Below, one piece after another: positions 11,501 to 23,399 of a stretch of 64,000 nt of DNA (positions within the stretch are counted from its first letter, which is position 1; each line of letters opens with the position of its first letter). The notes beneath the pieces were generated by a model, which worked only from the letters and a program-made list of their open reading frames with translations, searched no databases and had not been told where the DNA came from. A program made the translations under genes and the position numbers. This DNA comes from Corticium candelabrum (taxonomy: Eukaryota > Porifera > Homoscleromorpha > Homosclerophorida > Plakinidae): the NCBI RefSeq assembly GCF_963422355.1, contig NC_085089.1, forward strand, positions 5,261,779 through 5,325,778, read 5' to 3'.

Positions 11501-13529
11501 GTAACAACAATATGTCTGTCTGTCTGTCTGTCTGCCTGTTTGTTGGTTGGTCGGTCTGTCTGTCCTTGTTTTTTTGTTTGTTTACATGTTTGTATCATAT
11601 CACAGCTTAGCAAGAATACACTGTTGTATTACCACAGCTTCCCCTAAACCGTCAGTTGACTAACTCTCAATCTAACACTGCTGAAGCTGCAAGACACAAG
11701 GATGCACAAGAAATTCGAGTGACAAAACAGTGTTCTTTATTCGTACAGTTCACTACTAAATCTACGTGGTGTTTAAAAAATATGATGTTGAACGAACAAG
11801 TTCTTTTGTCTTGCATGTAGCAGTAGTTTTCAGTAATATTATGGTGTACATTAGAACAGTTTCACGTGACCAACATTTTTACGTACGCTTAGGGGAGGGG
11901 GAGGGGGTATGTCGAAAAGAGTACGCTTTGTACACTTGAGAAAATGTCGACAATTATGGACGACCCCTAAATAATTTGTATTCTTGTTCCTGTAATTTTT
12001 TTTATAGAAATACATTTACCCTGGTTGTGCAGAGCCACACCCCATAGGAAAACGTGTATCCCTCAACTAAATCTAGGTTTCTATGCCACTGCTGGTATAT
12101 TGGTTAATTATCTCACAAGCCAAAAAAGCAGTTGGTCAATCAGAGAAGAATGTCAATGCAGCCACTAGATGAGATCCTGTCATATGGTAAACTTTCGATT
12201 GTGTATAACCAGGGGTGTCTAAGTTGTCACCATGTTGCCAAAATTGGCGACACACTTTTGATTTTAGATGACAGACGTCTACAACTCTGGAGTGACTCAG
12301 CTAGACTAGCTCACCTTCAGGCGGCAGGCACCTGTCGGCAGTAGACTCTTGACTCCTGTAGCAGTCTTGGCGTAGCTAGGACTGCTGAGAACGGTTTGGC
12401 CACATCAGCAAACTATAATCCAGTATACCTAATACCTGATTGCATGATGCAATGGACTCTAAAAGCGTGAGGTACCAATTACAGGACTTGTTGCGTCCGC
12501 TATTATTTTATCTGTACAGAGGCTATGCAGTTTCCTGCACGTGTTCTGTGCTAAAATTTGTGAATATGAGAGAGGCTTCAGTACAGTAACCCATTTAGAA
12601 AATGAATTTAGTTCGTAGTCTAGAGAATGTCCTAGAAACTACTAGTGCATGTATGACTGTTAGTCTTAATTAAAGAAAGATCTGTTCAAAAGTTTCCTTT
12701 TGTGTACTTTGTGTGAGTATTAATTATAAGATATCCAAATAAAAGCAAATGCATTGCTCATATCACGTGACCTCAACATAGCCCTCCCGTAAATTAGCCA
12801 GTTGACACCAATGTCCATTCTATTGCCAATTCTTGGGTGACAGTCCTCAAAACCTTTGACACCCCTGTATAACTTGTACATTTTCTCTCTTAGAATACGC
12901 AATGGAACGGTAGATAACTAAAACTATTTCAGTTTTATTATTTACCCTTTTTCTACTGCAGCAAACTTGTCTATTGTAATATCAGAAGTTAACCAGTCAC
13001 AAGACAAGTCTCTCCCAATTGACAACATTGATGGGTTCAAGTCATGTTCTTCAATCAGATTATATTTGCAAGCAAGGTATGAATGGGTCACTAACCAAAA
13101 TTTTGGAGGATCCCAGCCCCTCTTGGGTCCCTCCGTAGCTATATAGAATAAGGGGTGGGAATTCTATTTTCACAGAGTGCCCAAATACTTAATAATGACA
13201 GCGGTCGTGAACTAATAAACAATAAATACAATTATTGATAACAACTCTCCATACACGTTCCGAACTTGCTGCTCTTTCGCCTTCTTCTCCGCTTTCTTAG
13301 CTCTTTCTTGGTTCTGTTTTCTGTTTGTGAAACAAAGTCAATTGGAACGAAACTCAAGCACCTCGAGCACACATGCTAGAGCAATATCCTACAGTCTCAT
13401 GTCCTTCGGTGAAATCATTCTTTTCATAACGGCAAATTTCCTTCCTTTCTTACTTTTACCCTAGAATAAGAGGAACGTAGTGAAGACAACAGCCAATACA
13501 CCGCATGTAATGAAGCTGCAGCTCACCAT
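8533..13529 (-). CDS. FCF1: FCF1/UTP24 rRNA-processing PIN-domain nuclease, 8 exons
   Basis: Nucleolar small-subunit processome nuclease for early 18S pre-rRNA cleavages (family knowledge). CDS exons: 13527-13529, 13393-13460, 13255-13320, 11235-11383, 11104-11176, 10958-11045, 10802-10896, 8533-8629; phases agree, 212 aa (human 198). Exon 1 is just the ATG, followed at once by gtgagc. The basic N-terminus reads [20 protein letters not shown]. The PIN domain has [10 protein letters not shown] (D70), [18 protein letters not shown] and [19 protein letters not shown], all close to the animal consensus. The intron after exon 7 uses a GC donor (AG then gcaagttg). The C-terminus is uncertain: after [13 protein letters not shown] a good donor (gtaagc) occurs, and the family usually ends YGAPRF, so a further tiny exon may replace the last 20 residues given here. 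Confidence 0.9.
8630..9986. other. FCF1 last intron, proximal part
   Basis: AT-rich intronic sequence between exon 8 and the Tigger-like element. No exon or recognisable gene was seen; the longest open frames lack splice support or similarity. Confidence 0.5.
9987..10460. mobile_element. Non-autonomous pogo/Tigger-like element with TTATCCGAC arrays
   Basis: The left end is cggtaggacaccgcttatcc and the right end, reverse-complemented, is cagtaggacaccacttattc. The right end is followed by TA, as expected of a TA target duplication; the left flank is degraded. Both subterminal regions repeat the motif ttatccgac, several copies on the left and two or more on the right. No transposase remnant was recognised inside. 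It lies in the FCF1 intron between exons 7 and 8. Confidence 0.7.
11514..11582. repeat. CTGT-rich simple repeat
   Basis: Degenerate tetranucleotide tract (tgtctgtctgtctgtctg, then tgtttg variants) in the FCF1 intron between exons 3 and 4. Confidence 0.85.
12210..12867. mobile_element. Non-autonomous hAT-like element
   Basis: Ends are inverted repeats: caggggtgtctaag on the left, and caggggtgtcaaag as the complement of the right end. Both sides are flanked by tataac (12204-12209 and 12868-12873). The CAGGGGTGTC start is typical of hAT transposons, although the shared flank is 6 bp rather than the usual 8. No transposase was recognised inside. It sits in the FCF1 intron between exons 3 and 4. 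Confidence 0.65.
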
Positions 13530-15092
13530 TTTGAACGACGTCGACGCCTGCGCATAGCTCTTCCCTGCTGCGCAAATTCGATTGCTTAATTAATTAATAA
13601 TTAAAATAATTTAATCGCGTAATATTAGACTAGTAACTATTCACCCTCGCTTCCACAGCTACATTTGTCATTGATAGGCTACGCTCGACTTGTGTGGCGA
13701 GAGAAAAGCGGTCTAGCTACGCGAGGCTAGTCGCAAAAATTAAGGTTAATTAATATCTAAATTTTGCTTCTAAGCCTACACTTGTAAAATCTACTAAAAT
13801 AGTCCAAAGCAACTATCGTTCCACGTTACCACAAATTTCGTAACATCGCTAAAATAATAGTAGGCTATAGCTAGTCAGGTCTGCATGCCTAGAGGCTTGG
13901 AAGTTCAGTGGGTGCATGAGTGTCACGTTGTTACGGGGATTTGTGCTCCCGACGATTTATGCCCTCGCGTTTTGCTCGCGATTGCAGGCCGTCGACTCGA
14001 TGCTCCAGACCTCCGACATGAGGTACCTAGGTCTGGAGTATCGAGTCGACGGTTTGGAATCGCGACATGATCGAGGGTTCACCCAGAAATTCCCGTAAAA
14101 CCGTCTCTAAATATGGAGTTTGGGAGGGGCTGCGATACTATACATGGGATTGAGAGGAGGAGCTAATAATATATATTGGGAAGCAGACTGCAGTTCGCCG
14201 GTCAGCATGGAGACAGGAAGAAGGAAGAGTGCGAGAGAAGGAGAGTGAGGGGCGAGGTAGAAGAAGTTCCGTAACGGAGGGACGGTGTAACGGAGAGAGT
14301 TACTGGTAGCTGTTATCGGTGTGAAGTTTGACAAGTGTGTTGTACATAAAATTTATACTTGTGCGCATAAATATATACATTCGATAACAGTAACCCACTA
14401 CTCTTTACGAGTCAAACTATCTTGTATTCCGCTTAACGGAGGCGCATAGATTATCGCGCGCGACAATTAGTTTGATCGAGACTCCGCTCGGTCAGTCAAT
14501 GCGTCAAGCTTGGTGCCCTTCTTTGAGGGTTTTTCTTAGATCAAATAACTTTTGTAAGACTCTTTCATCTAGCAACACATACATTAGCATGCAATGCTAT
14601 AGATTTGTATAACTTTCTCAGGAAAACACCTAATTTCTAAAGAGCTTTATAAAGTGAAGTGCAAAAAAATCGAAAGTGAAGCCAAATACACAGGCTGAAG
14701 AATTTGGTGAGTTCGAACAAACCCTTCGCGCAATTCATCGCTTCTTTGAGTTTACGTTATTCGCACAGATCGATTCATGGCTTTTACAAAGTTGTCTGCA
14801 TAGAAGTAGAGTGATATACTCAGTAGTGTGTTGCATTCAAGTGCATGCCACTTATAACTCTACTGTATAGAGGGTACACTGCATACAACGGAAATGTAAT
14901 CTATAGATCGATTCTGTAAACTATGTTTAAACTTGAGGTTGATGTAACAATGTGCAAATGCACTAGACTAGGTCAAACACACAACCTAAAGATAGAGGCT
15001 TCTCTAGAGTGTCGACTGCATGCATGCGATTTACGAGCACAACGACTATATTACTAGATCATCTTATCTAGCAGTCTAGAGTCGCACGGCAG
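13530..15092. other. Intergenic region between FCF1 and receptor gene
   Basis: Contains the presumed FCF1 promoter just above 13529 and the palindrome at 13976-14065. The rest is AT-rich, and open frames are short without similarity. No gene seen. Confidence 0.5.
13976..14065. repeat. 90-bp near-palindrome
   Basis: Arms tcgcgattgcaggccgtcga and its near-complement end at tcgcga on both sides, with central aggtacct. Arms of about 37 bp carry few mismatches. It resembles the fold-back elements at 2207, 17756 and 25687 in size and form but has a different sequence. Confidence 0.75.
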
Positions 15093-18000
15093 TCACTCGC
15101 ATTCAGTTTTGTCTGGAATCTCCTCATACAGTGGATTTCCTAACAAATTAGAGTAGCCGTGCTCTCTGTCCGAGCGTGTTTGCGGCACCAGATCCGCATA
15201 CCCGTACGACGACCCAACAGGAGCACGTGACTCCAACGTCACGCCGTTGACCGGCTCTTCGTACGACGTATCGCAGTCATTTGAATTGACTGAAAGCGGT
15301 GTGGGCTCAAGAGGCTTGTCATACATCGGGTTATTGCACGAAAGTGCATTACGGTCTGCGACGGCACCATTGTTCTCTTGAGGTAATCGACTCGTCGGGA
15401 TGTAGGTAGTGTGACTGTCGTCGTCTACGTTATTGAACGCGTGATTGAATATTGTGGATCCAAACTCGTGATTTGCGACTAAAACAGGAAACGCATGCAT
15501 GCTGCGTAGATATATCGCACGAATTAAAATGCCGACTCGCCTACCTTCAATGCCTTTGCTACTTCTTCTGCTTTTTCTTCTTATGTAAATCGTCACGACC
15601 GCTATGACTAATACAAACAAGACGGCGACACCAACTGCAATACCAACAAATAATGCGGTTTCAGTCTCCTTTGACTCGTCGCTGACTTCTAGTTCTGATG
15701 ATGGAGTTACATAAACGGTTCCTAGAGAACGCGTTGGAACTTCAGGTGTAGATGTCCCATAGTGACCTTCAGTCAACTTTACAGATGTTGCACTAACTGT
15801 TATTGAGAGAGATGATTGATATCTTGAGTAGCCGCTTGTATACAACAGCAACAAAGAATCTGAAATCGAAGGGCTAAGTGTTACGTCCAAACAAGTTATT
15901 TAGAGCAACATACTGGAATATGTAACTCGTTTGTAAAAACAACTATAATATAGACGTTTACCTTTTGCAGTGCTTGTCTCAATTGTTTTAAAATAATTGT
16001 ATCCATAACCGGTAGTTGATGCAGAATTGAATTGAGCTAGACTAACCTCCAAAGCAACAAGGCTTGGCGATACAATCTTAGCCGCAAATATTGTCGATGA
16101 AGGCTTGACAATATGATAAGAACTACTGCTTGTAGTAGAAGCAGTGGCAGCGCTCACGGATTGTGTAGACAAATGTTGCGTTCCACTCGAGTAAACAGGT
16201 GAAGGAAAATTACCAGACTCATCTAGACGACAAACAGTATAGTTCACTTCAACTAGACCCGCTCACCAACGTCTACTCTCATGTCAGAGTATAAAGAGTG
16301 ACGACGCGCGCAAACATGTGCACTTGACATGCAATGTCAGTGGAGTACCCAGGTATGTGTCCAGGTTGCCCGGAAATCTCCAGAAGGTGGGCGTCACGTC
16401 ACTTTTACTGTCAACGCGAGTGACCATTAGCGCGAGTGCTGAAGAATCATTTTTCAGAACTGTACTTTGACTCACAACCCTACCTATAATCCTCACAAGT
16501 CCAACCATAGGGATAAAGTTGTGAGGGTCAGGGTTAGAGTTGTGAAGGCTATACTAATTAGGGTTAGACTTAACTGTGAGGTTAGGGTTAGAGTTGTGAT
16601 GGTTAGTTAAGGTTAGAGTTGTGATGGTTAGTTAGGGTTAGAGTTGTGACGGTTAGTTAGGGTTAGAGTTGTGATGGTTAGAGTTACAGTTGCGAGATTT
16701 AGGGTTAAAGTTGTAAGGGTTAGGTTAACGTTGTGAGGGTTAGGGCTAAAGTTGTGAGGGTTAGAGTTGTGAGGTTTAGAGTTAGAGTTGTAAGGGTTAG
16801 AGCTAGAGTTGTGATGGCTAGGGCTAAAGTTGTGAAGGTTAGGGCTAAAGTTTTGAGGGTTAAGGTTAGAGTTGTTAGCCCTCACAACTCTAATCCTCAC
16901 AGCTTTAGCCCTATAGCTCTCACAACTTAACCCTAAGAAGATTGTTAGATCATTGATGCTATGCAATAGCAACAGGCTTGAATTAGCTAAGACTCCTATA
17001 TGGATGCCAACTAAAACACATTATGTCATCGACATTAAGTAAATTTGTCTTGTTGTCTAGACACGACTAGCGCACAAGATTCCGGAGACCATTAGGGCTA
17101 GAAAATGTCCGTCTGTTAGAAAACATTTCAATTAGGATACAACTTACGTACAAGTAAGACTTCCTTCTATCTTCAACATGAGACAGCCACTATCAGACAC
17201 CCTCTCGAGTTCAAATTGGAGTATAGTGCCATCATAGTCATCGATACGACTTTGCTGGGTACGAGACTGCAACAACAGCAACTGAGTAACATTTACAAAA
17301 CGTAACACACTCGACACACAGTCTTGACACTATTTTATAAGAAAGAGTCACTGTTGTGTGTTACACCAATTACATCCCGCTGGAGTTTGACCGTCATGAT
17401 GCAGACATGCAGACTACATCAGTGGCGGATCCAGGTGGGCGCTCCCATGTGTCAGTCTTTTTCCCCGCTATATGTCTTGTATGTACTATCTAGGCATTCA
17501 CTTGTGTTTCCTAACTATAGCACTTCGCTGACAAGACGCAAGACTCTTCCATCATGCAGATCGCAGTTGCAGTTGTTCTGCAGTCCTTTTTTATTCATAC
17601 TCAGGTCTAGATCATACCTTCCCTATTAATAGCGCGTTGTGTCAGGACATCATTAATATTAACTTGTGACGTCATAGACATTCTGTCATTTCTGGGCTCC
17701 CTCCTTTGCTAAATCCTGGATCCGCCACTGTACACGTGACAATGTTTCAGACATTGTCTCGCGTAGCCAGACCTTACCGGCGCGTCATACTTTCGGCGAC
17801 GCGGCAGTAGGGTCTGGCTACACGAGACTCGCTGGGGTTACGTAATTAATTAATTAATTAATTAGTCAATCATCAACGTCCGTGTTACATTTATTTTACC
17901 TTGACTTTTTGAACACTGATTTTACCCTGTTGAACAACAGAAATGTAGAAATCACTGTTTGGACTTATTTTCCACGTCAGATCTCCGAGCACAGAGACGT

Positions 18001-18256
18001 GCTTCATTCTATAGACATCTTGGTTGCCTACCACGGATCCCTTATATCGTAGGGCGTGATCGGGCAGCAAAGCTTCATCCGATTTGTCAGGAATAGTAAA
18101 GGCGTGAATGTTAGTTCCACTGCGAGCAGTCAATTTGCAATCTGCAAACAATAAATTAGTTGTAATTAATTAAGACACAAACGTAACGTACGAATCTACT
18201 TAAATCAAAACGAGTTTGCTAATATTTAATAATTTTTTGGTATGCTGCAGATCGGT

Positions 18257-18333
<77 letters not shown>

Positions 18334-19414
18334 GCACACACACACACACACACACACAACACACACACACACACACACACACACAACACACACACACACA
18401 CACACAAACAAACAAACAAACAAACAAACACACACACAGTACCTAATGATTAATTAATTAAATTAAGTTGGAATGCCACTAAAACGTTAGGTATTAGAGT
18501 TAATGGTTTAATTAAATTGGTGAGGGTAATTTTGTGCTTATTCAGTACTAGCAGTTTGTAGGCTACTAGAGACTAAATATTTAAAATAGGAAATTTAGAA
18601 AAAACCGCAAAGGAGACAATGCAGTAGCATGCACATGTGCAAAAACCTGAGCAATTCTCCTCGATGCTACAAAACACGTGTAACCAAAAGAGCCCTTAAT
18701 TAACTAACAATAACCTCAAACTTCCAACATTACAGCATGCAACAGGAGGCGGAGCGAGTTGTCGAGTCACGGTCGTAAGGTCGTACGACACGTGACCAGT
18801 TGGCGTTACTGTACCCTAGCGTTTCACGTGTCGGGTAATGATCGAACAACTCATAAAGTGGCGATTTGTCAACTTAGACGTTGATGTTTCGATAATCAAA
18901 TTGGAACTTTGCAGTATATAGAGTACTGCGTTGCAGAGATGCAGAAATACATAGTCAGAAACTGCTAGACTCTAGAGCAATAAGTTGAAACGTTCGTCTA
19001 CAGTGCGACTCACTTTAGCTATAAATGCACGGCATTGTATTAATTAACAAAGCGGGTCGTTTGAAGCCTGTAGCAGGTGGCAACCACGCCCCAAGCAGAG
19101 TGACCGCCCATAGCCTAGATACTGTAGTAACTCTAGTGTCATACTCTACCTGAGCTCTCGACGCATTTTCCCAGATCTTGACGCCAAGTGAAATGCTGAA
19201 GACATTTGCACGTACACGTGCCCGCCGCCAGCGGTGACGAGGCCATAGGGCAGCCAGAGTTGCAATCGCGAGGATTCGTGAACTCGTCGCCTTCGATTGC
19301 TAGTCGTCTGACGGTCACGATCACGCCAGACACCAGAAACGGCATCAATTGAACGACAAGAAACAATATCGCCACTGCGGCGGCATCGACTCTGACAAGA
19401 CGTTCCGCTATCAT
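15093..19414 (-). CDS. Type I membrane receptor-like protein with tyrosine-motif tail, 7 exons
   Basis: Family not recognised. CDS exons: 19150-19414, 17900-18141, 17148-17266, 16349-16464, 15962-16252, 15545-15859, 15093-15478; every phase agrees, 577 aa. A hydrophobic N-terminus (residues 12-30) looks like a signal peptide. It is followed by a small Cys-rich segment with CNSGC..CTCKC..KCVE. The ectodomain (about 89-400) has few cysteines and a Ser/Thr-rich stalk. The TM helix is about 413-437 (LFVGIAVGVAVLFVLVIAVV), then a basic stop-transfer RRKSRR. The 128-residue tail carries NPMYDKP, SYEEP, YADL, YSNL and NPLYEEI: NPxY (PTB) and YEEI/YxxL (SH2, ITAM-like) signatures. It is probably a surface receptor signalling through tyrosine kinases (inference). 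The last intron (15479-15544) is 66 nt and in frame, so it might be retained. Exon 4 (16349-16464) is supported mainly by phase agreement. Confidence 0.75.
16510..16935. repeat. Telomere-like degenerate minisatellite
   Basis: About 425 bp of irregular GTTAGAGTTGTGAGGGTTAGGG-type units, echoing TTAGGG, with the strand sense reversed at the distal end (ccctcacaactctaatcctc). It fills much of the receptor intron between the exons at 16349-16464 and 17148-17266. Confidence 0.9.
17420..17730. mobile_element. 311-bp MITE with CAGTGGCGGATCCAGG ends
   Basis: Sixteen-base perfect inverted termini (cagtggcggatccagg and cctggatccgccactg). The ends resemble those of the element at 22578-23022 (CAGTRGCGTAGCYAGG), probably hAT-like. 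No clear 8-bp target duplication is visible. It lies in a receptor-gene intron. Confidence 0.8.
17756..17828. repeat. 73-bp fold-back element, same family as 2207-2290
   Basis: Arms gtctcgcgtagccagacctt and agggtctggctacacgagac. It shares its arm sequence with the copy at 2207-2290 and lies 25 bp from the end of the 311-bp MITE. Confidence 0.75.
18259..18441. repeat. (CA)n microsatellite with CAAA interruptions
   Basis: About 180 bp, in the receptor intron between its first two coding exons. Confidence 0.97.
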
Positions 19415-20785
19415 CGCGATGATCCAAACCGGATGTTCTCACGAATGAAACCGTTGTGAAGCCAAACGAGTGCCGTCACAGCGTCATCACATTTCAATAC
19501 AAACTTTGATATCATCAACATGCAAGCGTACGCACGCGTGACAGAGTCCGAGACGCTCGTCTAGTTATCTATACGTTCAAAGAATTAATTAATTAAAATT
19601 TAGTGTACGAATCCATGTTTTGTAAATTGTTGCTCTTGAATATTGGTGATGTAACCAGACGTACGATTGGAAAGGTGACAGAAACGTTGTAGAACCTCGA
19701 TCTTTGAACCAAGTACTACGTAATTAGTGCAGATTCGTACGATCGATTAGCTTATAATAGGCTGGTTAGTTGTCAACGCCGTGAACGTCGTATCGCTTCG
19801 ACCAGAGGCGTACGTACATATGTAAATTACTAAGAATGAATGTCAACAGGCGCGGTGGAAGAAAACATTTGGTGCTCCGGCAAACAATCTATTGGACATT
19901 CTCCCATTAACTTTACATTTCATTAATTTTACAGTGACGTCACACAGTCAACGATCAAGTTAATGAATTCCACCTCATGAAGCAGATCACATATAGATTG
20001 CACATAAACTTAATTAATAGTTGTGAAATTCAATGGCGGCTAGTGTTCTGTGCAAGCTAATTGTTTACCTATTAATATTAATTTCTACCCTACAAAAACT
20101 TAGGTCTGGGTGCGCTATACATGCTGTTCGAAATTCTTTCAAATTAAAAGATTTTTAAGCTTTCTATCCTCATTAAGAGTTATTCCATTGTCTTGGGAAT
20201 TGCAATGCCATTTCAGTCTCTCCATGCAGTAAGACCGCGTGGCGGCGGAACCGGGGGGGGGGGAGAGTGGTGGAGGAAGGGAGAGTGGTGGAGGAAGGGA
20301 CAACTAGCTCCAATATTGGGGACATCGCACCTGGACGCTATGTAATGGGACAATAATGATCGAAGAAATACTTTGGAAGTTTTGTTACTTGCAAGTAGAA
20401 TGATATTGGATGGTGTTGCAGTTGACTCGCTTGATACACGTTGTTGTGATCATTTGTATCCACGCTGCTCTGGCTAATTCTGTCACCTAGCAATGACAAA
20501 CCAACCATATTCAGTTAACATCAAATTGGCGGGAATCTGTTATGAAATTTTCTCTTCCACCGCCCCTGGCTCAGCTTTATCACAAAGAGGTTGACAAGAC
20601 TTTAATACGTATACATACAAAGTGTAAAACACAAGAGCGATTCAAGTCAATTGCTTCGAGGTCCTTTTGTCGAGCCTCGTCTTGAGCGACCTTTCATTAA
20701 AGTTATGTTAGCGAAGAAGTTCCCAACCGCTTGCTTGTCGCGTGCAGTATATTTATCAACAAGGCTCGTTTATAGGTAGACTGTC
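19415..20785. other. Intergenic, no gene seen
   Basis: Upstream of the receptor start codon, so it presumably holds its promoter. It includes a G-rich stretch near 20249-20280 (gggggggggg, then two ggagagtggtggaggaaggg units). No supported coding region. Confidence 0.5.
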
Positions 20786-20786
20786 T

Positions 20787-20790
<4 letters not shown>

Positions 20791-20850
<60 letters not shown>

Positions 20851-20862
20851 TGCGTATCGCGA

Positions 20863-20953
<91 letters not shown>

Positions 20954-20986
20954 ACTTGAGCTTTTATATATATATATATATATATA
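20791..20986. repeat. Compound (TA)n / (CA)n / (TA)n microsatellite
   Basis: TA tract 20791-20847, CA tract about 20867-20949, then a short TA tract to 20986. Confidence 0.97.
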
Positions 20987-20989
20987 ATA

Positions 20990-22290
20990 TGTATAGTTTA
21001 TTTAGAATCACATCACAATTTCGACAAGTTCTCGCAGGCACGCGGCAGTCGCATAACCATAGGCAACCGGCGCAACTGCCACGCTTGAAAAAAGTGGGCG
21101 TGGTAGTTGAAAATTGGGTAGTAGAAAAATGCTGTAAATGTCTTTCGCGCGTCGATAGAGATCTTGAAAATAAACAATTTAAGCGATTTGATATTACAGG
21201 TAATCGTCTCTATAATTATAATTTTTATAGTTTTCTTGCCGACATATAAAGCTGAGTTGATTTGGTCAACGTGACTAATCCAAGCGTTAAAGTGGATATA
21301 CTATCAAAGTACGTCGGTAAAATTTCGAGGCTAGTTACGCCTAATGATTAACCTGTTGAGCTAACCACAAGATGATTAAATGAACTATGCGTGTTGTCGA
21401 ATTCGTTAAGCTCGCTTTTCTCGATCGTTCTTGTATAGATGATGAAAACAGACTCGAAAGACTGATGTATTGATTAAGATCAGTTGTCTAGAGCACTTGA
21501 ATCGGCGATAGTTAGTGTCTATTGATAACATTTACCATCCAAAGGTCGTCGACAGGAACATCCTAACAGACTTCTTTGAACCAGGCGGCTGTGATATTTT
21601 GCACTTCATTGTGCCTCATAGTGGAGAAGCTATATACGTGTATACCTTCTTGCGTGATTCACGTCTAAAGTTACTATAGTAATTGCCACTCACATTTCGA
21701 AGGCACATCACATAACGGCCAGCTAAACCTTGCTAAAGACCAACATCACAATTTAATATAATTAATTAAGGTGTCATGAATAAATTATTGAAGAATGCAA
21801 GTTCCTTGCATAATGAATAAAATTGGTTCTATATATCCGTACATTAATTGGTTTGTGTTAGATTGATTATATTACATGCATTGTTTCAATGCGCGTTTCT
21901 TGCCTTAAAAGACTGAAAACGAGCAAGATAAGTACGCTAAACGACATAATCAACATACGCGCAGACAAGCATCTGTTAGGATGATAATTTCACATAGTAA
22001 TTATTTATATCTACAAACGCAGTCATACAGATAGATGCATTAAAAGTTATTCGTGTTTACCAAACCCATACATGTACTAGAAAATAACAGGCTGAACAGG
22101 CTAGACTCCACAGTTATCATAGCAATTATAGTGCGAGGTTCACAAGATCCATAGTCATGCATGCAACGTCGATTGCCTGTAGCTAAAAAAACTAAACTTA
22201 GCGTATACACGTTTATTAAACTATGAGAGAGCTGTCAGGCACGTTATACGCCCTTGGCTAATTTATTGAAAAAGTCTTGTCAAAAAACTA
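20990..22290. other. Intergenic, no gene seen
   Basis: AT-rich unique-looking sequence. No coding similarity, no splice-supported exon and no RNA gene was recognised. Confidence 0.5.

Positions 22291-22292
<2 letters not shown>

Positions 22293-22345
<53 letters not shown>
22293..22345. repeat. (TA)n microsatellite
   Basis: Pure TA tract of about 52 bp. Confidence 0.97.
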
Positions 22346-22348
<3 letters not shown>

Positions 22349-22577
22349 ATTGCAGGTGACACTTTGGCAGAAGTCGACGTCGGTAACTTGTGCACCCTAA
22401 TTTGCGATGCCTTGCTATACGCACACATGTGCATGCAGTTATTTTTCACCCGCTAATGCATGGAGCAGGAATTCTAGTTACGTTTTTGCCAACATCGCCA
22501 GAGTAGTCGGTAACAAGAGGTCGACTTCTTCGCTTCTCTTCAGCTTTAGCACAACACGCAATGCATGTATACATATC

Positions 22578-23022
22578 CAGTAGCGTAGCTAGGCATGAGG
22601 CAGTGAGGCAGTTGCCTCGGTAGGAAAAATGGGCGTGGCATTTGTCACGTGGTCACTTTCAGGTCACACTTCTATCACGTGTCTGTGCTTTATTATGGCA
22701 GAGCCGCCAAAGAAGAAGAGAAAGCAGCTGTCTATTCAGTTGGCCTTGGGGTAAGCATAGGATACTAGACTGTGTTTTACGTTGGGCGAGGCCCCGTTGT
22801 AGTTTGAGTTTGTAGGATCACGTGTCATAGTCTCCCCCATGCAAGTGCTCCCCAGTCACTGCCATCTAGCTCACTGTTTTTACCCTGTCAAATCAATTAA
22901 GCATATCAATATGACAGCAATAGCCTTAGGTAGTGCATATCAATAAGGAATTAATATTAATAAAAAAATTAATATTAATATCAATTTGCCTCGGTAAGAA
23001 AAAAATCCTGGCTACGCCACTG
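22578..23022. mobile_element. Non-autonomous hAT-like element with a remnant first coding exon
   Basis: Ends are cagtagcgtagctagg and cctggctacgccactg (inverted), flanked on both sides by atatc. Inner subterminal sequence ttgcctcggta is present near both ends in the same orientation. Near 22695 there is an ATG, a nuclear-localisation-like MAEPPKKKRKQLSIQLALG and then a good donor (gtaagc). That looks like the first exon of a transposase, whose remainder has been deleted. Confidence 0.7.
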
Positions 23023-23110
23023 ATATCCATGTTGGTCTATATCACTAACTTAGATAAATCTATGTCACCTGTACATGTGCGTACACCTTGAGCAGTCTCC
23101 AGAAACAAAG

Positions 23111-23152
<42 letters not shown>
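23111..23152. repeat. (TA)n microsatellite
   Basis: Short TA tract. Confidence 0.95.
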
Positions 23153-23154
<2 letters not shown>

Positions 23155-23339
23155 CATTCCAGAAAATCCTGTTTACCGATGGCATATCAGCCCTCCTGCT
23201 CGTACACATGATTCTTCATTTATACGCCATACACTGCACGTACTTGGTATAGAGTTAATATGTAGTGTGGACACGACGAGGATTTCATAGGTGCATGGAC
23301 TACGCGAGAAGTCGAACATGGCAACCGACTCTCTCGACA

Positions 23340-23389
<50 letters not shown>
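23340..23389. repeat. (TA)n microsatellite
   Basis: TA tract of about 50 bp just downstream (minus sense) of the retroelement fragment. Confidence 0.95.
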
Positions 23390-23393
<4 letters not shown>

Positions 23394-23399
23394 TAAATT

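Noticed and set aside
12132-12344. 70-residue plus-strand open frame spanning the left end of the hAT-like element
   Set aside because: It crosses the element boundary and has no recognisable similarity.
16628-16972. Open frames of Asn-Pro-His-Asn-Ser repeats or Val-Arg-Val-Arg on both strands
   Set aside because: They are translations of the TTAGGG-like minisatellite inside an intron.
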